Source: Corynespora cassiicola (lineage: Eukaryota; Ascomycota; Dothideomycetes; Pleosporales; Corynesporascaceae). From it: DNA of 64,000 nucleotides. The stretch lies in the NCBI GenBank assembly GCA_022059125.1, contig JAEUWY010000008.1:2294001-2358000 (forward strand), read 5' to 3'. Every line of letters starts with the position of its first letter. Position 1 is the first letter of the stretch. Below are positions 11,729-23,141 of the stretch, piece after piece. A program made the translations under genes and the position numbers. The notes under the pieces are model-generated. The model saw only the letters and a list, made by a program, of their open reading frames with translations, made no database searches and had not been told where the DNA came from.

Positions 11729-12814
11729 ATCAGATGGGCTTATAGGGGTAGGTAGCTGAAGAATCGACAGTCTAGGTTTGTATATAGTCAGGATTCCTGT
11801 TCGAGGAGACGTAGTCACCTCAGCAGAACTCCTCCGTTAGAGAGGTAACTTACATTATTTTTTCGAAAGAGCTACAGGAGTCTTTTTCTTTTAGCTAAGC
11901 TAGGCTAGAACTAAATAGTTAATATTAAAAAAAATATTAATAAAAAAAAATTTATTTTAAAGCTTTAAATTCTTAAAAGTAGTAGATATAAATATCGAAT
12001 TGCGTATTAATTAATCGATTAATATATTAGACATTTAATTTATTAAAATAAAGTATTAGATTGTTAAGCCTTTTAGCTTCTAAGCGAGCTATTTATATTT
12101 AGTTAGTTAGGCTTGTCTGTCGTAGGGTCCTATAACAGATACGTTAGGTTTTTTTAATAAAAATAGTAGTATTAAAACTTAAGTATAATTATTATAAAAC
12201 TAAGATAAATAATTATAGTTTATAAACTACTAATTTTTTTTAAATAAGTTACTAAGCTATAAGTATTAATTTTAACATCTAAAGTATAAAAATACTAATT
12301 ACTAAACGCTATAAGTATACTTTTAATTTTTACTATTTATTTTCATGCACTTTATTTATAGCGTATTTTTTCTTCTAAGAGAAGAGTATAAGAAAATCAC
12401 AATCGTATATGGTTGGGATGATACTCTATCCGCTCCTACGGTAGGCAGCAGGCCGGCACAGTTCAGCATCAACGATCAGCTCGAGCGGGGTTAGCTTGGC
12501 TTATCTTTACTCGTGTTTCACAGCAGTATCGACCAGCCATAGATAAGAATATGGCGAATTACATTCCATGCATGGCCCACATGATTATGTTCAGCCTTTT
12601 GTCCATATCACTCGTGCAGAGCTCGGCATGCAAATAGAGCGGGGTCAGGCTTCTCGCCCACAGAGCCTCAATTTTTGGCGCATAAGAAAGATCGTGAGAA
12701 TGAACGACGAACTAGAAGAGGCTGTCAGAGATTAAAACGCATTCGGCACTTTGACCATTCGTACAACACTGCCAGCCTGGTCTGTAAATTGTTCTATTAC
12801 CAAAATCAATCAAT
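11729..12814. other. AT-rich islet between kinase-like and dioxygenase genes
   Basis: From about 11,860 to 12,380 the DNA is strongly AT-rich, with many TAA/TTA runs and almost no open frames. It looks like an old, RIP-degraded insertion, but no terminal repeats or protein trace could be found. From about 12,400 the composition returns to normal, and this last part is likely the promoter of the TauD-like gene. Confidence 0.5.
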
Positions 12815-14372
12815 ATGGCGCCGGATACCTTGACTTTATTGCCAATCGGTCCCCCACAGCCAGATCCCTCTGGCCTGCGTAGATTCTACGAAGCTGCCGA
12901 GGTAGAAAAACAGGTCTTTCGCTCCAGCAAGACACCCATTGAGCCCGAACAGCCGATTGTGCGGCCTTCGATCAACTTTGAACCAAATCGCGTAGACTAT
13001 GAGAGCCGAACACGAAGAATTCTAGAGAACAAGCGGCTCGACACGAGCTTACCAGACGGCTTCCCTGGTGAGATTGTTGGCGACCGAGTATGGGATGGAA
13101 GAACTATTGGCGGGGTAGAAGCGCTCATCATCGCACTTCGAGGTGATGACATTGAAGAGATCGAGAGCGCACTGAGGTATTTCAAAGGTGGGTTATGGTT
13201 TGCGTTCCCCCTGCTCACTTCACTTACGTCAGGACGTGGTCACAGATCTTCCGGGACCGAACGGACCCGAACAGCTGGAGAAGGACCTATTTCCTCTCCC
13301 AAATCTGGGTGCAAAGCTTGAGAGCATCTCCCAAGACCTTCACCATGGCCGAGGTCTGACCATTCTGCGGGGCTTGCAACCTGAGCGCTACACTGCGGAA
13401 GAGAACATTCTTCTCTTTGCAGGTCTTGCAAGTTATCTCGGTGAGCAACGAGGCTGCCAAGACCGCTATGGGAACATGTTGAGTTAGTATGTCCCTTTCA
13501 TAAGCTGTTGTGTCCAAACACGCACCTGACTTTGATTCGTAGCGCATCTGGTTGATATGGGATTCAAATTCGGAAAGTGTAGCAAACGGACGCCGACCTT
13601 CACTGGAGGCTCTTTGGTAGGTGATTCTGCCGTTTCAGTTGCACCAAGCTGACCAGTAGCTACAGCCATACCACAATGATGTCTGCGATATTCTCTGCAT
13701 GTACATTCAAGACTGTGCAGCGAACGGTGGAGAGTCCACTCTGGCCTCTTCCGCGACGGTGTACAACAAGATCGCAGCAACAAGGCCTGACGTGATCAAG
13801 ACACTCGCAGCACCTGTCTGGATCTACGATAAGTATAGCCCCCATATCGACAGTGTATCTCCACGACGGATATTGGTTCCTGACATGAGTATAGAGATAA
13901 GACGCCAGCCGTATGGCACGCTCGCCCGATCCTGTTCCGCGAACCAAACCACGGCCCCTTCTTCTGCTTTTCGCGCCAGAAGATCACCGGGTCCGAGCAC
14001 TATCCACTGTCCCCAACTCTGCCGGCCATGTCTGAGGAGGAAGCCGAGGCATTGGACATGGTTCACTACATAGCCGAAGACCACGGTCTCACCATGAGCC
14101 TTCGGCCGGGCGATATGCTCTTCTACAACAACCTCGCTGTCCTTCATGGGCGAAATGCCTTTACGAACAATGAGACCGATACTCATCGAAGACATATACT
14201 GAGGCTATGGGTGAGGAATGAAGAGCATGCGTGGCAGACGCCTGAGGAGCTGGCTAGAGAGTGGCATCTCGTGTATGGACAATCGGAAAGGAGGGCCAGG
14301 GCCCATTGGAGGATGAGCCCAGAAGATGTGGACAAAGATCGGGTTATTGGCCACAAGATGACCTGTTCTTGA
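12815..14372 (+). CDS. TauD/TfdA-family Fe(II)/2-oxoglutarate dioxygenase
   Basis: The model is join(12815..13187,13246..13482,13543..13616,13666..13832,13895..14372), 442 aa. The four introns are 49-62 nt. At intron 1 the acceptor CACAG at 13,245 is chosen over an earlier CAG because it alone restores the frame. The start is the ATG in AATATGGCG. The iron site reads PYHNDVCD (His231-x-Asp233) and the distal histidine is probably H368 in VLHGRNAF. An arginine of RRHILRLW would bind 2-oxoglutarate. WHARPILF and GPFFCFSRQKI match the fungal TauD-like subfamily. Such enzymes hydroxylate or cleave small acids such as taurine, alkyl sulfates or secondary-metabolite intermediates, with CO2 and succinate as by-products. 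The substrate is unknown. It is convergent with the large regulator, 104 bp between stop codons. Confidence 0.87.
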
Positions 14373-14476
14373 TTTCCTCGTTGAGACCATGATTGTCGGC
14401 TGAGAGCTCCTACTTGTTTCAATTCTTGACTCACAATTGCACCGGAGAGAATAGTAACATAATGCTCATACCTTTC

Positions 14477-17120
14477 TCAGCTATACCCGCTGGAGGGACC
14501 CGTCTCCGGCGTTTCTTCAATGTGGCCCGTCTCGGGGAGTTCTTCAATGTGCCCATGACCGGGGCTCCACTCACTGGACAGCATCTGGTGACAGAAATAT
14601 AACGGTGATTCGTACTTGTGTTCTCTCATGAGTCTCATGAACTCCGGCTCTGTGGTTGGTCAGCTCATATATAGCGAGACAAGACGAACTCCCATCCACT
14701 TACTTTGTGCTTTGGTCTGCTGGCGAACGTACTTCAGGTAACTAACTTCCCGATCGCCGAGACCCACCTCTCGGAGATCTTTCTGGGATGCCTTTAGCAC
14801 GCAGTTTGCACGAGAGATGTAATGGAAGTGACCCAGCATAGTTCGTGCGGCATGGAATTGCGCTTCCGCGTCCATGTATTTGCCGCGCGGTCCGAAGCGT
14901 CCCTGAACCGACGAATTAGCACCAGCACATGTCGATAGTTCGAGGATTCGTTACCGAGAAGCCATAGCGTCGCGCAAACTCTTGCTCAGCAGCGAGTTGC
15001 ATCTCGGCATTATTCATCAGAATGAAGAACGTGAGATACAATTCGAACGCATGGAGTTTGCGGTCGTTTTCGGCGTATACCTTCTCCTTCAGCGCGTTGA
15101 GCAAATCGTTCTTGAGCGGTACTAATACCTCGCGGATGACAACTTGGTCTAGCTGCTGGTCCATGATTGGCGTCACTGGCACGAAGCCTTTCCAAGGATC
15201 AGAACGCCCCTGGTGCGAATGTATGCCGAATGTTTCTCTTCCACAGAGCTTCCAGGTTCGTTCGATCAATCTTGTAGCCGCCCATATATCGAGTGCCTTG
15301 TTGATGAGTGGTCTTTTTGCGTCCTACAGTAATGTCAGAGTTGATAGTCTTGCGAAGCGAGTCTGCCTACCCTGCACAGCTGTGTCGCCATTACGAAGGT
15401 TCTGACCAGAAGCGGATTACGCCGATCAAGGAAGAGATTGAGGTATTTCCCCTTGGCTTTTCTCACGTAGATCAAGAGACTTTGTCTAGCTTGGTTGATG
15501 TCGCTGATACAATAGGGTGGCATCCCAAGCCGATAAGAGCGGCCGTCGGCACCGACGCCCTCGTACGCGAGCTTGTCTCCGGGGAGGGGATTGAACCTGG
15601 AAACCGTCAGGTTCAGCACATGGTCCACATCCTCTTGCATTAGCTCAACCTCGACTGTGGCGGACCTGTTTCCTTCGTCCGCAGCGACCTGGAATATGTT
15701 CTGTCGATGTCTGAAGAAGTTCAATGGGAAAAATGGATTGTCAGTTGGTGGCCCTGTTAATATCAGTATCTGGCGGGTGGGGCTGCTCGATGCTAGAAAC
15801 ATACCCATGCGGAAGAGCATGATCCCAAGCAGGCTGGCTTCCAGCACACATGCAGTCGTGATATTCCTCGGACTCGATTTGCGACACCCTTCACAAGGCA
15901 AGTACGGTGATTCTTTGAGACCACAACACTGTCGGGACTGGTCAGTGGGATGAACTATCCAGGCCGGGATTGAATGCCTACCGATAGCTTTAGTTGCTTA
16001 CAGCGGGAGCAGACGCCACGCTGCATCCTGCGCTTTCGGTCTCCCTTTTGCTCGACGGTCATTTTGCGGTTATTGGCTGTCTTCTGGCTCTGCCAGACCA
16101 ACTTCATGCCCTGGATCTCCCCAGGCGCGATTCCTAGTACTTCTTGCTGAATGATCTATTCAGGTTAGCCTTGGCAGTCTGTAAAGAGATATAACGTACA
16201 GTTCCAGGTGAATGTGCACGCTTACGTGAGGATCTCGAAGATTTGGAAGACGAAGGCGTTGACAGAGGTCCTGTGGCTGAAGACGGAGAGTCACTACTGC
16301 GGATTGCAACTGTAACTTCGGGTGGCGTGCATACATTTGCTAACGCATAACCCGAGTTAGATGCCGCAAGCGCCATAACAGGCGTGCGAATCTCTCCATG
16401 GCCGGGATCGGGCGTGTTCCACGCAGTGCCCGGCCAGTCATTCAGCAGCTCAGGTTGTATGCTAGATTGCAGTCTCTGAGGTGTGGATAAGGTGTCTGAC
16501 GGCAGAATCTCAGAGGCAACAGCAATGGTGGGGTTGTCAATGTTGTCGCTCAGGGGTCTATACAAAGCCAAGTCTGTGACATACCCGAGCAGCTGTTCGC
16601 TTGCAGGTGTCTGTATGGGTATAGGAGGGTTTTGGTGGTTCTCAAAAGCAGCGTTGGACTCGTCTAGCCTTAGTCGGTCATCGGGGGGAAATGTCGGGGT
16701 GGACGAGGTGTGGTAATCACCTATAGCGTGAGAGAAACCACGAAATGGCCAGTCATTGTGAGGACCAAAGGGTAGTGAGCTGAAGCCGTCGAAAGATGGC
16801 GATTCGAATGGGAAAGCTGGGGTCGACGTGGCCTGGGCTGAGACAGGCGCATAGATTGTCTGAACATCACTGCTCATCATCGGAGGGAGGGCGGCGAGAT
16901 GTTCAGATGATGTGGAAGCGGTGGGACTGTGATGCAGATTGGTATGGGCGACCGACGACTCGTCGTAGCTGAAGTCTAATGCACTGGACTCCAGATGCCG
17001 TCCTTGCTGCAGAGTTTCCTTGACGGCTTCCTCTTCAATCCATCGCCATCTGACTGGGGCCCACCGGCCCTTCCGAAGGCTGGAATAGCTCGGTCCAAGA
17101 AGAGAAGCGTCCCGGTCCAT
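14477..17120 (-). CDS. Large regulator with an internal Zn2Cys6-like cluster
   Basis: The model is complement(join(14477..14649,14704..14902,14955..15323,15371..15753,15805..15928,15982..16146,16200..17120)), 777 aa. Six introns of 47-54 nt all keep frame. The start is the first ATG of exon 1, and the frame is open further up, so an upstream exon cannot be excluded. Residues 1-300 are Ser/Pro/Thr-rich and look disordered, ending in a basic SRKRAHS patch. A basic segment (GDRKRRMQRG) precedes the zinc-cluster-like part: C353-x2-C356-x6-C363-C364-x9-C374-x2-C377-x11-C389. Fungal Zn2Cys6 regulators usually carry this cluster at the N-terminus. The rest is helical and has no motif I can name. The C-terminus holds a two-copy GHIEE-x-PETG repeat. 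It is probably a nuclear DNA-binding transcription factor; targets are unknown. Confidence 0.78.
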
Positions 17121-17558
17121 GTTGATGGATAGGTGTCTGTGGCACGGCTCATGTTGCAAGTCGCTGTGAGGTGGGCACGAGGAGATATGCAGTGGAAGAG
17201 CAGCACCAGGCCCCGATTGCTGCCTTGGACCTGCACAGCCAGGACGGCCGCGCTAAACCCAAAGCGGCATCCGGAACAAGCTGCTGCTGCTGCACGTGTG
17301 CACGGACCGCTGCCCTGGCCCCGGTCGGCGCGGGACCAGGCCACGGGGCAAGGGACCTGGCTGGGTAGCCGGTTCTGGTATACGGAATGGTCCTGCACCA
17401 CTTGCCTGGCCTATTCTGGCATCCGGAAGTGTGGACCTGGAACCTCATGCAGTTCTGCCCGACGGCCGCACTCCATTCCTCGCCACCACTCCCAGACTAC
17501 TAAATGGGCCTCACTTCCGTGCAGCCCTGCTTTTTCGGCCGCACCCTGATCAGGCATC
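17121..17558. promoter_or_regulatory. Divergent promoter region, regulator / GNAT gene
   Basis: A 438-bp GC-rich stretch between two start codons pointing away from each other. It contains several overlapping open frames in all directions, which is expected of GC-rich DNA and not taken as coding. A non-coding first exon of the regulator could lie here. Confidence 0.35.
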
Positions 17559-18344
17559 ATGCTCGCCTTCCGGGGGGTTGGCGAAGACTTTACTTTCCGA
17601 ACAGCCGCGGAGGACGACTTGGATGACCTAGCAACCATCGCCTGTGCCGCATTTCCTGCCGACCCGCAGTGGGATTATCGATTTCCTCACCGAAAGGAGT
17701 ACCCCGAGGATACATTCAAATGCACCAGAGAGGGCTACAAGTCCATGCTAAAGGAGGCTGGCGTCACTGTCAAAGTCATCACCACCTCCATCGAGGGCAA
17801 GCAAAGAGCCATTGCCCTTGCCGTCTGGGAGCTCATGTTTCAATCGGCCAGCAACTTTCTCGACATCGGTACGTCATGTGGCTTGCTCCGCCCAGTCATC
17901 CAGCCATTACTGCGCAAGCTATGCTCATCGTGCCCGACAGCAACATGCGACCATCGCCGCGATGCCGACGTCAAGCACATGGACGTCTTCGACAAAGCCT
18001 GTGCCAAGGCCAAGAAGGAGTACTTTGACGATGTCTACGGAACAGACCAGATCCATCTGCGCATTCTGGCCACGCACCCTGACTGGCAGCGCCATGGCGC
18101 CGCAACCATTCACTGTAATTGGGGCATGCAGCTAGCGACCGCAAAACACATCCCAGTCACTGTTCTGAGCAGTCCGCTAGGTGGCAAGCTGTACACGCAC
18201 TTGGACTTCACCACCCTGGGTCATTTCACGGTTCAAGTAGAGGGGGAAGAGGAGAAGCTCTCAATAGGGGCCATGGTCAAGGAGTATGAGAAGCATAAAG
18301 ACGACCAAGACGATACGGATGACCAAGATAGGACCGAATGTTGA
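17559..18344 (+). CDS. GNAT-family N-acetyltransferase
   Basis: The preferred model is join(17559..17868,17941..18344), 237 aa. The 72-nt segment 17,869-17,940 starts GTACGT and ends CGACAG, so it looks like an intron, but it is a multiple of three without a stop, and retaining it gives 261 aa. The N-terminal TFRTAAEDDLDDL segment is a typical first strand/helix of the fold. LRILATHPDWQRHGAAT is the acetyl-CoA pyrophosphate-binding motif A (Q/R-x-x-G-x-A/G), followed by SSPLGGKLYTHLDF, the motif-B region. The tail is rich in Asp/Lys. Such enzymes move an acetyl group from acetyl-CoA to an amine. The substrate is unknown, and a cytosolic location is likely. Confidence 0.83.
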   Translation: MLAFRGVGEDFTFRTAAEDDLDDLATIACAAFPADPQWDYRFPHRKEYPEDTFKCTREGYKSMLKEAGVTVKVITTSIEGKQRAIALAVWELMFQSASNFLDIGTSCGLLRPVIQPLLRKLCSSCPTATCDHRRDADVKHMDVFDKACAKAKKEYFDDVYGTDQIHLRILATHPDWQRHGAATIHCNWGMQLATAKHIPVTVLSSPLGGKLYTHLDFTTLGHFTVQVEGEEEKLSIGAMVKEYEKHKDDQDDTDDQDRTEC

Positions 18345-20368
18345 ATTCATTGTCTGCCCTCCTGTCACACAAATTGGCATATCCATTTCCTCTTCTGCAC
18401 CCAAGTTCCGAGTACTTGATTGATGAGCTTCAGCATGTAACAATTCAATCTACTCAAGCCCCAGCCATTAGACTGTACAATCAAATTAAGCCGAGGTGGT
18501 TGACTTGATTGATTGGCTTGGTGTTGTGATATCGAGGTGGTCCTAGGCTCCAGCTCTCGAGAAATCAAACCAAGCCAAAGTCAGAACCCTAATTGATTTG
18601 ATTGTTGGCAAATATTCTTGTGGCGGAGCAGCTGACAAGTGTACTTGTGGCGGAGCAGCCAAGAAGAAGGCGAGCACTGAGCTTCCGCTTTCCTAATTGA
18701 GCATACGGATAGCATGTAGTACCCTAAGGCGTTGCGTGAGGCTTCTTCTCCAAAAACTAGGAGGAATTTAAGCCATTTTGGGTATTCGGAAATGCTACGT
18801 TAGTGTAGAGTTCTCCTTCAGATTGAGCCTTGCGGAGATACTGCGGTGGCACATCTACCCCTGGGGAAGTGTCTCAACCAGCATCAGCGAGGTATATAAG
18901 AGGTGCCATTCTTTCAAGAAAGGATGGGATAATCTGAGAGATCATAACGAGAAAGCACCGGTGCCAGCTTCGCCCAACACACCGGACGTCGGCAAGTATC
19001 TTCTCCCATAGCGACTAGTTGCCAGTCCTGACTCGAGCAGCATCATCCCATCAAGAACAGGGAGAATTATCGTTCCAGTCACGATCAAAGCCGCCGTCGG
19101 AACCCAGCGACCAGTCACGGGCACCAACACGCTCTCAAACAACGCAATGAGCCATTACGCATTCCCGTCGGCGCATACCGACCTTCTCGACGTTGATACT
19201 TCCAACCCTCTTGTCGCCTTCTTCAGTACGCAAGAGCCGGTCAAAGGAGAAGGAGAGTCTCAACCCCGGGACGGCGGATAACGCCCTAACCAAACGGCGG
19301 AATCGGTAAGCCAACTCCTCTTGCCCCTCTGGGAACTAATCTGACCCCATCACAGTGGGATCAGCGTGGTTCGACTTCAGTCTTCGGGTCGCAGTTCTCA
19401 CCTCGACCTCTGCCGTCACGCGTCCCCCGATCCTCTGTGAGCTACTTGGCGACGCCGGAACGCGGCGAGATGATCTTACTCGGGATTCCTAGCACGTGCG
19501 CGCCTGTACATGCGTGGTACAGGCGGTGAGACTTCGTTAGAGCTTGCTGCTAGTCCCCTGTTCGAGAAGCTTAGTCTCTGAAGCTTGGGCTGGGAGCTTG
19601 TAGTGTTGTATGGATACATGATTTAGGGTTTTTTTTTTCTTTTATATCAGGGTTATTGGTTTTGCGGTACTGCATACTGTCTGGGAGTACCTGTAGCTTG
19701 CGTCGCTTTGTGTGTCGAGATACTCTGTAGGCTTCGTCGTCAGTTTGATATAGACTACCTGAATTAAGAAAGATTTCTTTGTTACTGTACTGCCCCTTCA
19801 GGCTCAACTTTGGCCACAGTGTACTACAAATTATCCGAAAATTCTCAATGTACACCTGCGAACTGTCCAGCCCCCTGACTTTGTCGTTGTTTCTTTTCAT
19901 GACGCCTTGCGTGCCATTGGCGGAGCTCGCGTAGATTCATATCCCTCTGCTTCCCCCCTCTTCTAATGTTAAAAGACTATCAGAATTGCGATATTGACTA
20001 AGAAATCCCACCCGCTCGACCATTACGCACACGCTTTACTCGGTGTCCCAGCAGCAGCAAGGCATAAAGTCTCAGGAAATCCGAGGCCTAGGGGACGAAA
20101 AATGAAGGTTTGTTTGACCCATTGTTAGACTCCACAAGGCAGCATGGCTTCACAACCCAATATTCGCCTCTGCATATGGTCTTGGTAGTCAAATATGAGC
20201 AATTTGTTCAATACTACCGACTCTCGGCCAGAGTCAAGATACATCAAATTATGGTGATGAGTATTGTGAGATCTTTCCCTCATATGGAATGTGTAAGTTT
20301 CTAAAAAAAAAAAATAGGGTACATTCCGATACATAAGCTGCGCTGTTCGTGCAAACGCCTAAATTGCG
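18345..20368. other. Intergenic stretch with a few doubtful frames
   Basis: About 2 kb without a firmly supported gene. A two-copy CTTGTGGCGGAGCAG repeat lies near 18,617-18,660. At about 19,147-19,540 on the plus strand there is an ATG-started frame, then a good intron-like segment (GTAAGC, CTGAC, CACAG; about 19,307-19,356) and a further open frame. The two exons fit only if one base is gained or lost, so this may be a decayed gene. A 109-codon minus-strand frame at 19,571-19,900 has an ATG but no recognisable family. The final part is the 3' flank of the MFS gene. Confidence 0.35.
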
Positions 20369-22138
20369 TTACCTAGCAAACCCGTCCCGAATTTCTACAA
20401 ATGACATGTAACGATTTCTTGACCAACGACGCGTGCGCTTTCCGAAGATGATCATAGGCAGGCTTAAACCCATGACAATCAAGCCGAGCACACCCAGCAC
20501 AATAAAGCAGTTTTCCATTCCTGAATCAATCCAAGGACTCGCGATAAAAGTAAACACCATAGCCAGCGTGTTGTTTATGACAGCGACACCAACCATGCCC
20601 TCGAGAACCATATCACTATTTCTCATTAGCACCAGCCATCGCCCTGTTCGAAAGAAGACTCACGGGAACGAATCTGCAAGATATGACAGGCTCAAATCGC
20701 CAGCACAGCCATATCCAAAACCGATAAATCCTAGCCCGACATAAGGCGCCGGCCAGCTCCATCCACGGGCGGAGCCGATGCCGAACAGCCATAGACCGGT
20801 GGGGAAAATGAGCGTGCAGAGCGCCATGAGGTACAAGCGGAACTCGGCCTCCATGACGCCTTTGTTGCGCTTAATCATCCACTGCATAAATGCGTCACTA
20901 CCGTAACCACCATACGCGCAGCCTACCAAACTGCCGATCAACGTGGGAAGGTTCATGTTTCCGACGGCGGCGGAGCTGTAGTTCCAGGGCGGGCCGTACC
21001 ACCAATCCTCCTGAACCTATAAAGCGTCAATCCTAAGCCCGTGAATGCATTCTGCATTTCTTACCGTAAGGTAAAAACTTAGACAAGCTTGTTGGAACCC
21101 CCACTGCACACCGGCATACCACACTGCGGGAAAGGTGAAAACACGCAATGTATGCCACAGGCGATTCAGGTATTGTTTGAATCCCGTACCGCGGAGGTTT
21201 GGCGCTGGAGTAATAACGCGAATGCGCTCCAGGTACGTCTTGTGCGAAGTCGGCGGGCAGGGTAGGCCGTCTGATGCTGCACTTGGGTTCGAAAGTGACT
21301 TCTCGGCATCAATATCCGCTTGACTTGTCTGGACGGGCTGTTGCGCGTCGAGTATGACGCGACCAGTAGTACCAGCAATGTATTGGTCGCGCGCGAACTC
21401 GGTCTCCTCCAACCCAAAGTAGAAGACGACGAAACTGCCACCACATATGATGGCACCAACATAGCCGATCCATCGCCACCCAAGCCCGGATGCTACGTAG
21501 GCACCTATAAGAGGACCTAGATACGTTCCGATGGCGGTCGCGAAGGTGTAAATACCGAGAACACTTCCAACTTGGTGCTCGAACCACAAATCAAGCAAAC
21601 TCAGTTGCGCTGTGGCTTCGCCAACGGATTCAGCAGCGCCCACAAACAGCTGGCTCCACACGACTCCTCCGACGTTGTCAATCCGCGCATACCAAATGAG
21701 GCCGCCGATGTTGAAGACAAGCGAGATCAAATAGCCCAGTCTCCGGCCGTACAAATGCACCAGCGGTGAGCTCAGCAGCGCCCAGTACCCGATACCAATG
21801 AACAGCACGCCGGCGCCCGTGTTGAACACATCGTAGCTGATTCCATATTCTTCATTGACTCCATCCGACCCAGAGCCAGCGTTGTTGGACGTGGCGGCGG
21901 TGAGTCCGACCATGTATAAGACGAGGAGCGAATGCCATATCTTGCGCCATCGAGACCACTGGAGGGGATCGTCCGGAGAATCCGTGGGCTGTGGTACCAG
22001 AACGATGTTGCCGGCTTTCTGCAGCGACGAGTCGCCGGGTAGTATATGGCCGTCTTCGTCGTAGAGTCGTCGCGTGCCCGGGATCAGCTCGTCGTGGTCG
22101 TGGGCATTGCTGCGGCTGCGCATCCTCGTGGCGGACAT
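20369..22138 (-). CDS. MFS transporter (second)
   Basis: The model is complement(join(20369..20615,20664..21016,21065..22138)), 557 aa. Both introns are 48 nt with GTAAGA/GTGAGT donors and ATAG acceptors. The protein starts with a polar tail rich in Arg/Ser and Asp, followed by DPLQWSRWRK, a segment common just before TM1 in fungal MFS proteins. LVHLYGRRLGY serves as motif A. LGWRWIGYVGAI lies at the end of the first half, and after a charged central loop the second half carries VLEGMVGVAVINN. The tail ends in a basic segment. This is the usual layout of fungal 12-TM MFS proteins related to the HOL1/drug-proton antiporter group. The substrate is not predictable. No partner gene is evident nearby. 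Confidence 0.87.
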
Positions 22139-23141
22139 GGCAGGATAGTGGCACCAGCGATTGCGCCGCCAGGGGGCTCAATTCAAAAAGAAGAAGCCGT
22201 CCTGGGCAGACGCTTTGCCGTCGGTAGGTGTTGGCAAGGAAGCATGTTGCGTGCGCTGCGGGTGATAAGATGGTCGCGCGAAGAATTTGATGTTTTCCAG
22301 GGTACGAAGGCGAACGGCGCGAACCCGAACCTAACCTGGCACGTCCCAGCCCAACCGGAGATCTTTGCATCCTGCAGCTTTCAAGGGAAAATCCACATCA
22401 GCTTCTACAGCGAGCACATATCGAATCTCACAGAGACTTCAGCTTCACCACAGTATAGGCGATGCATCTTCTCCCGGCTGTTCTTTTATCCATCGTTGCT
22501 ACTGGGTCTATCTTTAGACCTGGAAGCTCGAAGATAAGAAAGCGGCAAGTCCGTTCGGCAGCTCCGTAACTTACCGCCTGCAATATTCAAGTAGATATTT
22601 ATCTTTCGAGCTTATCAAGCGCGAAAATGACGAGCTATTCACAAATATCACGTCGCACATATAACAATCAACATATCCTAAGAGATCAAATGGCTCCACA
22701 GTCTTGGAAGACTCCACTAAAACCAGAATAGGCCATGAGCTCACAATGCAAAGGTCAAACGCGCAAATGAGCTAGGCATTACTCTCTTCAAATGAAACTA
22801 AGAAGCTAGATGCTCATATTGCTCTATACCGAACTCTCTGTTGCTAGAGTCTACAGTATGCCTCCAGACTGTATGGGTATCACTAAATCCCTCAAGCTGT
22901 GCGCGATTATACCCTCTAAACGGTGTCAACCAACCAGAGGTCAGCTGATATCTGTCACGTAATTAAAACTAATGTTGCTTGATCACATTGCCGTAATCCA
23001 GTTTCAACAATAATATTTTCAGATGTACATCCCGAGCTCCAGGTCAGGTCAAGGTAGGTTCTTTGGTGAGACTAGATCAAATTTACTAAATGGTCTAATC
23101 CAACTACGTTGCTTGAATAACTCGAGTTCAATCCAGTTCAG
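22139..23141. other. Intergenic stretch, no gene recognised
   Basis: The first 400 bp are GC-rich and probably hold the promoter and 5' UTR of the minus-strand MFS gene. The rest is AT-richer and without open frames of note. Confidence 0.45.

Noticed and set aside
17133..17631. Several overlapping frames upstream of the GNAT gene
   Set aside because: GC-rich DNA gives long chance frames; none resembles a known protein, and they conflict with each other.
19571..19900. 109-codon minus-strand frame with ATG
   Set aside because: No recognisable domain, no splice partner and no clear context; kept only as a note in the intergenic entry.
22046..22537. 163-codon plus-strand frame at the start of the second MFS gene
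   Set aside because: It overlaps the first codons and leader of a clear transporter gene and has no family likeness.
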